A stretch of DNA of 38,856 nt from Halobacteriovorax sp. GTDB lineage: Bacteria > Bdellovibrionota > Bacteriovoracia > Bacteriovoracales > Bacteriovoracaceae. Made by a program: the position numbers and the translations under genes. Shown here piece after piece: positions 1-9,213 of this stretch. Location: the NCBI GenBank assembly GCA_002720865.1, contig PBIO01000022.1, positions 1-38,856 on the forward strand, given 5' to 3'. The stretch's first letter is position 1; each line of letters starts with the position of its first letter. The notes below the pieces were generated by a model. The model was given only the letters and a program-made list of their open reading frames with translations. It made no database searches and had not been told where the DNA came from.

Positions 1-336
1 CGTTCGATTTTAGGCGAATGGGAGATGGAAGGTGACAAACTTCTTATTGATGCTGACAGTAATAGCGTTATTTCTGTTGATCGCACTACTGAGCCTCCAG
101 TAGTAAATTGGCCTCCGCATTTTCGGATGGCAGTCATATTCGGATTAGCTGGTATGTTTGCTTTATCTCTTACGGAAAATGAGGAAAAGTCAAAAATGCT
201 TTTGGCTGCAGGAGATGCGTACCGCCGAAAAGCAAGAGCGCAGGACGGCGGTCAGTCAACTCCAAGAGTGCTTAATACGCAACAGATGATGAGCGCAAGG
301 CGAGGGCAAAGGTCAGGTAACGAAGGGTTGTTATAA
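1..336 (+). CDS. Tubular tail protein A / head-tail adaptor, C-terminal part (5' truncated)
   Basis: The reading frame is open from base 1 and ends in TAA at 334-336, giving the last ~111 residues of a protein whose start lies off the contig. The other end of the window (from 38264) carries a near-complete second version of the same gene, which identifies it as the T7 gp11-type adaptor of about 200 aa that joins the portal to the tail nozzle. A methionine at base 25 is an internal codon, not the start. The stop overlaps the next start as TAATG, so it is translationally coupled to tubular protein B. Role is inferred from position (after capsid, before gp12) and size. Confidence 0.8.
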   Translation, partial: RSILGEWEMEGDKLLIDADSNSVISVDRTTEPPVVNWPPHFRMAVIFGLAGMFALSLTENEEKSKMLLAAGDAYRRKARAQDGGQSTPRVLNTQQMMSARRGQRSGNEGLL

Positions 337-2480
337 TGGCGAGAGCGCAATCAACCATAGCTACATTTAGTAGCGGAGAGCTTGACCCTCGTATGCGTGG
401 ACGCACTGATGTAAAGCAATATCTGCAGGGCGCTTTGCGTATGCGTAACTTTAGACAGTTAGCGCAAGGTGGTGTGCAAACACGGCCCGGCACAGATAAG
501 ATTTTAGAAATTCCCGAAGACGGTCGGCTTATACCGTTCATTTTTTCAGAAAGCCAAAGCTATCTTTTAGCTTTTGTCCGGCAAGAGATACGCATATTTG
601 AAAACAGCACAGGCGAGTGGGCCAATGTGCAGACTATTAATACCTCATATAATATTGATCAAATAAAAGAAATGGATTTTACACAGTTTAGCGACACAAT
701 GATTCTTGTGCATGAATCTAAACGTCCTGCTGTTTTAAAGCGTGTAACATTTAATACTTTTACTTTACAGGATTTTGAATTTGATGTGGATGACAAGGAT
801 GAGTATATTTTTCAGCCATATCATAAATTTACTTCAACAGATGTACATTTACGGGCAAATAATCCTGCAGCTAACCCTACTTATAACGCTGGTGACAGCA
901 TTACTATTGGTGTCTATCGTGACAATGGTGCTACAGGCGTTACAGATTTTTGGAACCCGGGTCATATCGGCTTGCGTATTTCGATATTAGACCCATCTGA
1001 TAATGTTTTAAAAGAAGTGGAAGTAACGGCATTGCATCCGAGTAGCATATTGCAGGATGCAACAGTTACAATTAAAAAAGATTTTGGAACCACAGGCACC
1101 ACATTATATAACGCATCAACAAACACATTGGATTGGGGAGAGCCTTTATTTAGTCGATATAGAGGATACCCGTCTACTGCTTGTTTTAGAGAGGGCCGAT
1201 TATGGTTTAATGGCCCTAGAACCCGGCCTTCAGCATTGTTGGCAAGCAAAACCGAGCAGTTTTTTAATTTTGATGTTGGAGAAGCGTTAGATGATGACGC
1301 AATAGATTTTAATGCAGCGACATCGGAAGTCCGTAAAATAGAGTATTTGATTCCGGGCAGAGATTTAACAATATTTACAGATGGTGCAGAGATGTACACA
1401 TCAGTTGATGATGGTGAAGCTCTTACGCCAACAAACATGAATGTTAAACCGCAAACATTTTATGGGTGCAAGCGTGTTAAACCGCACGTATTTGATGGTG
1501 CAATATTGTTTGTTCAGCGTGGGCGCGGTAAAAATGTGCGTGAATATCACTTCAAAGATTTAAGTCAGGCTTATGAAAGCCCTAGCGTAAGTATATTGGC
1601 TGGTCATCTTATAGAAAACCCTATTGATAGCGCAGTGCTTGTAAGCTCGAATTATCCAGAACAATACGCATTTTTTGTAATGGGAAACGGGTCGCTTGCG
1701 GTAATGCACAGCATACGAGAACAAGAATCGCGTGGTTGGGCTTTGTGGTTTCCCGGCACTAATGACGCAGGAAAAACCTCCAACACAGTTAATTATGCAA
1801 ACTCCGATACAAGATTTAGTTCTACAGAGCATTTTATGAGCCAGTTAAATTTATATACCTCGGAGCAAACAAACGATAAGTTTAAAAGCGTGTGTGTTGT
1901 CAATGATGATATATTCGTAATTGCAGAACGGCGTATTGGTGGAACGTACAGGCATTTTATAGAGAAATTTAACACAACTCGCTATTTTGATCTTGCGACC
2001 ACTGTAAGCTCTACTACAGCCACTAGAAATTTTTCGGGGCTATTGACCTATGCAGGCCAGAAGGTCGCTGTACGGTCAAGGAACGCGTTCCTAGGGCAAT
2101 ATATGGTAGATGAGCTAGGTAATATTAATTTACAGGACACAATAGAACCGCAAGTGCAGGTTGAAATTGGCCTTCCTTTTCTATCCTATTTACAACCAAT
2201 GCCATTTGATGCCCCCACCAGATCGGGAACGCTAAGTGGAAGAAAGCGCCGTTTAAGTCGCTTAATAGTGGAAACATACGATACATTGTCTTTAACCGTA
2301 CAGGATGATGTTATCCTTACGCGTAATGTAACGGATAATTTACCGGGCCAGCCTATAGCAAAAAATGGCCCATATGAGTTTAATTTTCTTGGCTATAGCA
2401 GAGAACCAACGATTACATTGGCCCTTAATGAGCCTATGAAAGCAACAATTTTATCAATGCAAGCGGAGATAGCGTACTAA
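336..2480 (+). CDS. Tubular tail protein B (T7 gp12-like nozzle)
   Basis: A 714-aa protein, close to the ~790 aa of T7 gp12. The N-terminus has the family signature: a FSSGELDPRMRGR stretch near residue 11, then a run of MRNFRQLAQGGVQTRPGT type around residues 36-54. The family forms the hexameric nozzle at the distal end of the podovirus tail. The start overlaps the adaptor stop (TAATG) and the stop overlaps the gp14-like start in the same way, so three tail and ejection genes are coupled. No membrane segment or signal is visible. Identification is strong from signature plus gene order. Confidence 0.9.
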   Translation: MARAQSTIATFSSGELDPRMRGRTDVKQYLQGALRMRNFRQLAQGGVQTRPGTDKILEIPEDGRLIPFIFSESQSYLLAFVRQEIRIFENSTGEWANVQTINTSYNIDQIKEMDFTQFSDTMILVHESKRPAVLKRVTFNTFTLQDFEFDVDDKDEYIFQPYHKFTSTDVHLRANNPAANPTYNAGDSITIGVYRDNGATGVTDFWNPGHIGLRISILDPSDNVLKEVEVTALHPSSILQDATVTIKKDFGTTGTTLYNASTNTLDWGEPLFSRYRGYPSTACFREGRLWFNGPRTRPSALLASKTEQFFNFDVGEALDDDAIDFNAATSEVRKIEYLIPGRDLTIFTDGAEMYTSVDDGEALTPTNMNVKPQTFYGCKRVKPHVFDGAILFVQRGRGKNVREYHFKDLSQAYESPSVSILAGHLIENPIDSAVLVSSNYPEQYAFFVMGNGSLAVMHSIREQESRGWALWFPGTNDAGKTSNTVNYANSDTRFSSTEHFMSQLNLYTSEQTNDKFKSVCVVNDDIFVIAERRIGGTYRHFIEKFNTTRYFDLATTVSSTTATRNFSGLLTYAGQKVAVRSRNAFLGQYMVDELGNINLQDTIEPQVQVEIGLPFLSYLQPMPFDAPTRSGTLSGRKRRLSRLIVETYDTLSLTVQDDVILTRNVTDNLPGQPIAKNGPYEFNFLGYSREPTITLALNEPMKATILSMQAEIAY

Positions 2481-2902
2481 TGGCTGGAACAGAGACTATA
2501 TTACTGGCTTTGACTGCGGCGAGTACGGCTGTTGGGGTTGTTTCTGATATTAAACAGGCAAACCTTGCAAAGAAAAGAGCAGCCGAAGCCGCTAAACAAA
2601 GAGAACTAGAGACACAGCGACAGTTAGCGCAACTGCGCAGAGAGTCGGCAGAGCGAAAAGCGCGTAATAGAGCGTTGCGAGCAGCGTATGGCGGTGATTC
2701 GACAGGCAGATCCGCATTTGCACTGCAAACAGAAAACCTTCGACGGGATGCAGATAATATATTGGCAACCAGAGTGTCAGGTGGAAGTGCGGTTAGGGGT
2801 ATACAGTTGCAAGGTAAAGCGGATTCTGCAGCGTATAAAGCCAGCGCACTGCAAACAGCATTTGCCGGAGGCAAAACATTGCTAAAGGCAAGTAAAAGGT
2901 GA
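2480..2902 (+). CDS. Internal virion protein, gp14-like
   Basis: A 140-aa protein with a hydrophobic, Ala/Val-rich N-terminal segment (residues ~5-24), then a long charged helix rich in Lys, Arg, Gln and Glu (residues ~25-70), and an Ala/Gly-rich C-terminus. This layout and its place directly after tubular protein B match the small T7 gp14-type core protein, which is ejected first and lodges in the outer membrane. ATG at 2480 overlaps the previous stop. The call rests on position and architecture rather than on a catalytic motif. Confidence 0.7.
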   Translation: MAGTETILLALTAASTAVGVVSDIKQANLAKKRAAEAAKQRELETQRQLAQLRRESAERKARNRALRAAYGGDSTGRSAFALQTENLRRDADNILATRVSGGSAVRGIQLQGKADSAAYKASALQTAFAGGKTLLKASKR

Positions 2903-2909
2903 GGAAATA

Positions 2910-5687
2910 ATGGCATTAACGAGAGAAACACGAAGTCTTTCCATAAGCAATATGCCATACGTGCGTCCAACAAACCCTATCGGGGATTTTGCTCGTACAG
3001 TACAGCGTGATGCTGCACAGGAACTGAAAGAACTGTATGCCGAAGAAGATCGCATAACCGTAGCGGAAAGTGTTGCGTCAGTTTACGACAGGGCAAAAGA
3101 AATACAGGTATCTCAGGAAGGCGTTCCTGACTCAGCTGCAATGGCTGATGAATTGGGCAAATACACAAGAAAAATGCTTAAAGGTGTAAACCCTTCTGTG
3201 CAGGCTGAGTTAAAAGCACAGTTGCCGGGCATTATAAGCCCAATAGTAAATAAAACTGTAGATTTAGAGGTTGCGTACAATATTGATCAAAATGTTCAAG
3301 CAATTCAAATGGAGGTAGAAGAACTCAGACGCAGAGCGATAGACAATGTAGGCGAAAATTTTGACAGTGAGCAGTTTCAAAACGAACATTATGCAAAACT
3401 GACTGCGTTGCAGGAAAGGTTAAGAATTGCTTCTCAGGGAACAATACCGCAAGAGGTAATAAATAAACAATTTTCTGCACAAAGAATAGATTTTGCAACG
3501 GAAATAACGGCACGGCAATACGCGAGAGTTGCGGCAACAATGGGGCGAGCCGAGGCTGAAAAACTCCTGACTAAAAGAGCAGAGCAGTTTGCTAATCAGT
3601 TTACTTCCAAAAGAAATTTTGAGGGAATCGTCAGGGGCGTTTTGGAGCAAACAGATTTAGACGCAAAAATTAAAAAAAGCCACGCGAAATATGTTTTGGA
3701 TTTTGAAAAATTATCGTTTAATGAACAAAAACAGCGATTAGCGGAGGCAGAGGCATTTTTGCACCCGGCATTGTATGAAAAGCTGGCAGAGAAACATAGT
3801 GATGAAATGCAAATTGAGGCTACCAGCGACAAACAGCAGGGTCTTGAATCTTTAATTATAGAAAAAAGGAGAGGATGGCTTTCCTTTGAAGATATTAATG
3901 AGTTTTTTGACACACATCAACAATCGTGGAAAGGAGCAGACCGAAGAATTTTTAACAGTCTGAGGACTAGAGAACTGGGACGGTTTTACACACTTGAAAC
4001 AGCAGCCAAAAAAGGCGCTATAGATGCGGAGGAAATAAGGAATCAGGTAAAGCAAATGTCCGAACTTGAAGCCGCAGCAACAAATGGGGAGATAGCTGTA
4101 GCTCCTACTCACTTTTCTCACGGCACAGCGCTGTCCAAATCCCAACTAAAAAAAATAGAAGAACGTATTCTTGGTTACAAAAACGGTAAAATTGAACATG
4201 ATAACGTAACTTCTGGCAAAAAACAGCCTGAGAATAAAGACATATTGTGGTGGGAAAACTACACGGCTCGCAAAGTAAATGCAGCTATAGAAGAAGATGT
4301 ATTTAAAGACCCGATAAAAACAGAGGCTTTTTTTAAGGAAAATGTTTCTGAATGGTCACGTTATAAAAAACTGCCAAAAGCAATAGAGGGCTTGTTTGAT
4401 ATTAGAAAAGATGCAGCAACTTTAAAGTCATTAGCAAAACTAAAGCAGGATATTGAGATATACAATCTGGATAGCGCAAATATAGGTGCGGAGATTGTTT
4501 TACCGCAGAATATGCAAGTTAATGCATTGTTTGAGATTATAGACCCGTCAATGAGTGTTCAAGAAATAAATGATATTAAACAGACAATTTTTAATCCACT
4601 GTTTAAAGGTGATGCTAATGAAGCAATATCTGAGGCACAGAAGCTTGTAACTACGGTGGATGAAGACGGCGTTAATCTTGTTCAAAAAGTTATGCACGAA
4701 ATGGGGGCAGACGGAATCATTGCTTCTTTTGGTGCTGGACTGTTCAACAGTTGGGTGGGTCACTCAAGAACAGGCTCGTATGATTTTTTTGCAGTAATGA
4801 ACGATAAACTTCATCTAATCACAAAGGGGATGGGAAAACTTGGTTTTTGGAACGCATTAACAGCAGGATTAGACAGCCAGATGATTACAATGTCAGAATC
4901 GGCGCGGAGAAAAGTTCAGAGAGAGCTGTCTAAAGAGTTTCTTAAATTTGATAAGGGTCAAATTACCAATGAAGGGGCAATTAGAACTGTTTTAAATAAA
5001 CTAGGCTCCGTAAACGGCAGTTTGGGTTTTAGCAGTAATATGTATCAAAAAGACCAAAACAGTATGTATGTTCATAATCTTCCCCCGGAGCAGGTGTTAA
5101 AAGACCCAAGAGGAAATCAAGTTTCTGGAAAGCAAATTGCAATATCAATGATTGAAAAGGCAGACCAGATATTAAGAAAAATGGATGAAGCGGCAACAGG
5201 GAAAACGATGTCCGATCAGTGGTTTCGTTACAAATCGCAATACCGTCGAGGCAGGGATAACGCAGTAGATGGACAAGGGGAAATTGATTTAGGGCTACTG
5301 TATAAAGCAGGCAGATTAAAGTTAATGAACGGGCAACAGTTTCGTGGCCCTGACGGGCAAATGCAAACAACCTACGAAATGGTTATAATTGACCAACATA
5401 ACAATACACAAAAGTTATTTATTCCCGGTCGTGGCCCTCGTATTAATTTTTCCGACTCATTTGACGTAAGGCAGACTAGCGCTTCCAGAGCGATAATGGA
5501 AAAAGGTCATGGATTCGGAAGCGAAGCTATAGGTACGGGGTGGCTTGATATTGGAGGCGGTGGTCTGGCAGGAAAAAGCGCTGGCAAACGATTGGATGCT
5601 ATAGCTAAAAACCGTCCTATTAAACAGGGTTTTGGTTTAACAAACAATCCTGATGACTCTGTAGACCCGGCAATGGATACGCAATGA
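2910..5687 (+). CDS. Large internal virion (ejection) protein, gp15-like
   Basis: A 925-aa, largely helical, charged protein preceded by a good ribosome site (GAGGAAATA before ATG 2910). It fills the slot of T7 gp15 (about 750 aa), an inner-core protein that enters the cell envelope with the DNA. Long stretches around residues 30-130 and 130-320 look coiled coil; a less polar zone lies around residues 590-660. I see no peptidase or lysozyme signature. The stop overlaps the next start (ATGA at 5684). Function is inferred from order and size. Confidence 0.65.
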   Translation: MALTRETRSLSISNMPYVRPTNPIGDFARTVQRDAAQELKELYAEEDRITVAESVASVYDRAKEIQVSQEGVPDSAAMADELGKYTRKMLKGVNPSVQAELKAQLPGIISPIVNKTVDLEVAYNIDQNVQAIQMEVEELRRRAIDNVGENFDSEQFQNEHYAKLTALQERLRIASQGTIPQEVINKQFSAQRIDFATEITARQYARVAATMGRAEAEKLLTKRAEQFANQFTSKRNFEGIVRGVLEQTDLDAKIKKSHAKYVLDFEKLSFNEQKQRLAEAEAFLHPALYEKLAEKHSDEMQIEATSDKQQGLESLIIEKRRGWLSFEDINEFFDTHQQSWKGADRRIFNSLRTRELGRFYTLETAAKKGAIDAEEIRNQVKQMSELEAAATNGEIAVAPTHFSHGTALSKSQLKKIEERILGYKNGKIEHDNVTSGKKQPENKDILWWENYTARKVNAAIEEDVFKDPIKTEAFFKENVSEWSRYKKLPKAIEGLFDIRKDAATLKSLAKLKQDIEIYNLDSANIGAEIVLPQNMQVNALFEIIDPSMSVQEINDIKQTIFNPLFKGDANEAISEAQKLVTTVDEDGVNLVQKVMHEMGADGIIASFGAGLFNSWVGHSRTGSYDFFAVMNDKLHLITKGMGKLGFWNALTAGLDSQMITMSESARRKVQRELSKEFLKFDKGQITNEGAIRTVLNKLGSVNGSLGFSSNMYQKDQNSMYVHNLPPEQVLKDPRGNQVSGKQIAISMIEKADQILRKMDEAATGKTMSDQWFRYKSQYRRGRDNAVDGQGEIDLGLLYKAGRLKLMNGQQFRGPDGQMQTTYEMVIIDQHNNTQKLFIPGRGPRINFSDSFDVRQTSASRAIMEKGHGFGSEAIGTGWLDIGGGGLAGKSAGKRLDAIAKNRPIKQGFGLTNNPDDSVDPAMDTQ

Positions 5688-5908
5688 GCAAGCCAAGAAA
5701 CTATAAAAAAGAATACAAAGCTACACACGGAACCAAAAAGGGCAAACTAGACCGTGCAGCTAGGAATAAAGCAAACCGTCTTAAAAAGCCGGGGCGTGGC
5801 AAAGAAGTTCATCACAAAAACGGCAATCCAAGAGACAACCGCCCAAGCAACCTCTCTGTTATAAGCAAAAAAGCAAACAGAAAAAAGCAGCCTAAAAGGA
5901 AAGCATGA
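5684..5908 (+). CDS. Small basic HNH-like protein between ejection genes
   Basis: A 74-aa, extremely Lys/Arg-rich protein. Residues ~39-54 read VHHKNGNPRDNRPSNL, the fingerprint of the HNH nuclease fold (paired His, then Asn-Arg-Pro and Asn-Leu). The metal-binding cysteine pairs seen in many HNH enzymes are absent and the protein is short, so it may bind or nick DNA or be structural. It overlaps both neighbours by four bases (ATGA), so it is a fixed part of the ejection-protein operon and not an inserted homing endonuclease. Function unknown. Confidence 0.7.
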   Translation: MSKPRNYKKEYKATHGTKKGKLDRAARNKANRLKKPGRGKEVHHKNGNPRDNRPSNLSVISKKANRKKQPKRKA

Positions 5909-8900
5909 TGGCGTCAGAACTTGACGGAGAGATTGATACACGGCCTGAGTTGCGCAGTCTTGCAAGACGGCACACTCCTGTAATCGTAACCCCCGGCTCT
6001 CAAAGAGTGCGTAGTCAGGAGGAACTTGATGATTTGTCAGGGATACTTCCTCCTGTTCCTAGTTTTGGAAATACATCGCTGGAAACAGCAATTATTGAAG
6101 CGCCATCATGGGATAATTCGTACAGAATATCTAAAAGTGAAGCGTGGAGTGCTACTTGGGAGGGCATTAAAAGTGTGTATATGCCAAACGAAACAACATT
6201 AGAAGGACTTGCTGATGCGTTTAATCGCACAGGCGTAAATATTCATGAGCTTGCCTACAATTATGAAAACGGCATTAACCCGGAAGCTGATCCAGAATTT
6301 GATTTAGATGCAAGGCTGGAAGCAATGGGTATATCTTCTTTACGGCAATACTACGAGGGCAGTTGGAACGCACCAAGAGTTGTTAATGAAGAACAGTTTG
6401 AAATACGCACACAGCATTTAATAAATGCCGAACAGAAACGTATGCGCATGGCAAGAGCGCCGGAAGCATCGTTAGCTGGTCAAATTATTGGTTACGCAGC
6501 AGTGCCGGAAGCGTGGGTTGCTTTGGGTACAAAAGCTGGCGTCAGTGCGGTTATCCAAGCAGGAAAAGCTGGGGGCTTAGCAGCGACACGCACGTTTCCC
6601 CAATCAGATGAAACAGGAGATGTAAGCGGAGCAATATTCGAAACACTTGCTATTGCTGGTACGCAGTATGTTTTAAGCGGTATTTTCAGTAAATTTCACA
6701 AAGTTAAAAAACGCAATGGAGAGGAAGTAACCGCTGAAGACGCTGCCGGGCAACACCTTATGTCCGAAAAGATAATTAAAGAAGGAAAGGCGTCTGAAGC
6801 AGGGCCAAAGGGAAAAGCATCGGTTGGCTCAATGGCGAATGAAGCAAGTCCACCAAAGCCTGAGAGCATTGCTGAAGAGTTAATACAAAACAGTGTAGAG
6901 AAAACATGGGCTTTAGGGGATATGGTGTCGCCAATATCTCGCATACTTACTGGCATAGACTCGGATGCCAAATCACTTTTGTTAAGTGTGTTTGAGGTGG
7001 TTCCAAAACTGCGGAAAAATACAGCGCAATTTGGGTTTCAGCCAACAGAGCAGGCATTGGAGACAACCATTAAAACAAGATACCGTGCGGATATTGGTGA
7101 GTTGCACAGAGGTATTTACAATGGCTACAACAATATGCTCAAGCGCATGAATGTAAATCCGTTGCGGAGAGTAGGCGGTGTATTGGGATTAAGTCAAAAC
7201 AAAATACCTACAATTTTGGAATTTAGACAGCGTATTTCTCAAGTACAGCGTAGCAAGCAAAAAAGCGGTATCCCTGAGATTGATGATGCTGCGGCTCAAG
7301 TAAACGCAACGATAAAAAAATATACGGATGAGATTATTGAAAGCGGTATCATCAATGATAAAAGACTGCGCGAGCTTGCACGGCTTCAAAAAAAGACGGC
7401 CTCTAAAAAGACCGCTGCTAGAATTGCACAACTAACGAAAGAAATTAAGCAGACAAACGATGCCCTGCGAGCTACAGCAGAGGGGTATATTCCCCGTATG
7501 TGGCGAAAGGATAAAATAGAAAAAAACTTTGATCAGTTTGTAGAACGAATAATGAAGGTCGGGGGGCTGAAAAGGGAAAAGGCAGTTCAAATTGCCAGAT
7601 CACTGCGAGACTACAATCCCTTTGTTCAAAGTGCAGATGGGTCGCTGACAGGCGTAGCTGGCGCTTTTCATAAACGTGAACTTGATTTTATCAATGATGT
7701 AGATTTTGAAGACTTTCTTGAAAATGACATATTAACAATAATGACTACATATATGCGAGGCGTTGCTCCTGATATTGAACTGTACAAAAAGTTTGGTTCC
7801 GTTGATTTAGAGCTTCCGAATGTACATACAGGCGATCTTGGCCCAATCGCTAAAGTTATCGCAAATTTCGATGAAAAAATTAAAGCGGCAAAAACAGAAG
7901 CGCAGTTAAAACAGCTAAACAAACAGAAGGCTGATACATTAGAAGATTTACGGGCTATGCGTGATTTGCTTCGGGGTACTTATATGATGCCGTCAGACCC
8001 GTCTAGCGGTGTATCTAAAGCTATACGAATTGCGAAAAACTTTTCAGCTATGACAATGCTTACGGGGGCAATGGCTGCAGCTCCTGATATTGCAAGAGTT
8101 GTTACGGCAAATGGTTTGCGTAATTCTTTCGGCAGTTTATTTGAGGCGCTTACAAAAAATGAAGTGTGGAAAAAGGGTTTAGCTCAAAACCGTTCTATAG
8201 GAGAAAGCTATGAGTTCTGGCTAAGTAGCCGTGCAGCTCAGATAGCTGATGTAGGGGATAGTTTTGGTTTGCACAATAGATTTGAGTCGGCTATTGGCAG
8301 TTTGGCGTCGTTTAACTTTATGATAAACGGTATGTCATTATGGAATGATTTCGTCAAAACGAGCAGTGGAATTATCGTCGGCACTAAAATACTAGATGAT
8401 GTAACGGCTGTTGCCCTTGGCAAAGCCACTGCTAAACAGCGTGAACGGCTTGCTAAGTCTGGTATTGGGGAAGCAGAAGCAGAATCTATTTACAAAATGA
8501 AAGACCACTGGGATGTAACTGACGCAAATATTATTGCTAATAGCCGTAATTGGGAAAATTTAGTCGCCAAGGATGCTTTTGACAATGCTCTCAGCAAGGA
8601 AATAAATACTGTTGTTGTTACTCCCGGTTTGGGTGAGCGCCCATTATTTATGAGCAACGAGTACATATCTTTGCTTACACAGTTTAAGTCCTTTGCTATG
8701 TCATCTCATCAGCGTGTTCTTGTGCCAGCACTACAGGATGCCGACAGAAATGTGCTGACGCAGATAGCTTTGATGACCGGGGTAGGGTTGGCTGTTGAGC
8801 AAATAAGAAGCGCACAACTTGGCTCTCCCGATAAGGATTGGAACGAATTATTAATTGGGGCTGTTGGTCGCGCTGGCTGGACAGGCTGGTTTATGGATGC

Positions 8901-9159
8901 GGATAATCTGGCAAGCAACGCTACAGGGGGAAGTTTATCCATACAGGCAATGTTGGGAGCCAGTGAGAATCATGGGGAATTTTCCTCAATGCAGTATATG
9001 CTTGGGCCATCCTTTAAGTCGGCATCAACTGCAGCTAGTTTTGCTGGCGATGTATTGACAGGCAATATAGACCCCTCTAAAGCAAGGGATTTAATGCCTT
9101 ATAACAGGATAGCGCATTTGGATTGGTTATTCAGCTCTCTTGAAGACGGGACTGAATAA
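5905..9159 (+). CDS. Largest internal virion protein, gp16-like
   Basis: At 1084 aa this is the largest protein, in the place of T7 gp16 (1318 aa), which forms the trans-envelope channel for DNA entry. Hydrophobic stretches occur near residues 190-225 and 713-735. The C-terminal ~175 residues contain the segment NEYISLLTQFKSFAMSSHQR and a closing Gly/Ala-rich region like C-terminal halves of other podovirus gp16 proteins. The N-terminus lacks any soluble lytic transglycosylase signature, unlike T7 gp16. The start overlaps the preceding stop; a second Met lies at 5908. The call depends on size, order and C-terminal resemblance. Confidence 0.7.
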   Translation: MMASELDGEIDTRPELRSLARRHTPVIVTPGSQRVRSQEELDDLSGILPPVPSFGNTSLETAIIEAPSWDNSYRISKSEAWSATWEGIKSVYMPNETTLEGLADAFNRTGVNIHELAYNYENGINPEADPEFDLDARLEAMGISSLRQYYEGSWNAPRVVNEEQFEIRTQHLINAEQKRMRMARAPEASLAGQIIGYAAVPEAWVALGTKAGVSAVIQAGKAGGLAATRTFPQSDETGDVSGAIFETLAIAGTQYVLSGIFSKFHKVKKRNGEEVTAEDAAGQHLMSEKIIKEGKASEAGPKGKASVGSMANEASPPKPESIAEELIQNSVEKTWALGDMVSPISRILTGIDSDAKSLLLSVFEVVPKLRKNTAQFGFQPTEQALETTIKTRYRADIGELHRGIYNGYNNMLKRMNVNPLRRVGGVLGLSQNKIPTILEFRQRISQVQRSKQKSGIPEIDDAAAQVNATIKKYTDEIIESGIINDKRLRELARLQKKTASKKTAARIAQLTKEIKQTNDALRATAEGYIPRMWRKDKIEKNFDQFVERIMKVGGLKREKAVQIARSLRDYNPFVQSADGSLTGVAGAFHKRELDFINDVDFEDFLENDILTIMTTYMRGVAPDIELYKKFGSVDLELPNVHTGDLGPIAKVIANFDEKIKAAKTEAQLKQLNKQKADTLEDLRAMRDLLRGTYMMPSDPSSGVSKAIRIAKNFSAMTMLTGAMAAAPDIARVVTANGLRNSFGSLFEALTKNEVWKKGLAQNRSIGESYEFWLSSRAAQIADVGDSFGLHNRFESAIGSLASFNFMINGMSLWNDFVKTSSGIIVGTKILDDVTAVALGKATAKQRERLAKSGIGEAEAESIYKMKDHWDVTDANIIANSRNWENLVAKDAFDNALSKEINTVVVTPGLGERPLFMSNEYISLLTQFKSFAMSSHQRVLVPALQDADRNVLTQIALMTGVGLAVEQIRSAQLGSPDKDWNELLIGAVGRAGWTGWFMDADNLASNATGGSLSIQAMLGASENHGEFSSMQYMLGPSFKSASTAASFAGDVLTGNIDPSKARDLMPYNRIAHLDWLFSSLEDGTE

Positions 9160-9192
9160 TTGTGCGTACCTTAACAAAAACAATCATATCAT
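9160..9192 (+). promoter_or_regulatory. Candidate late promoter ahead of the main fibre gene
   Basis: TTGTGCGTA at 9160-9168 begins directly after the gp16-like stop. TATCAT follows at 9187-9192, 18 bases after the motif. The fibre ATG is at 9214 with GGAGG at 9204-9208. The same nonamer recurs at 12161, 26227, 33522 and 36908. The distance from TTGTGC to the hexamer (21 bases) is too long for an ordinary sigma70 promoter, so an activator or modified polymerase is inferred. Confidence 0.45.
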
Positions 9193-9213
9193 CTTCTGAT
9201 CGCGGAGGTTTGC

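Noticed and set aside
5684-5908. HNH gene as a mobile homing endonuclease
   Set aside because: It is only 74 aa, overlaps both neighbours by four bases and shares their base composition, which argues for a resident gene.
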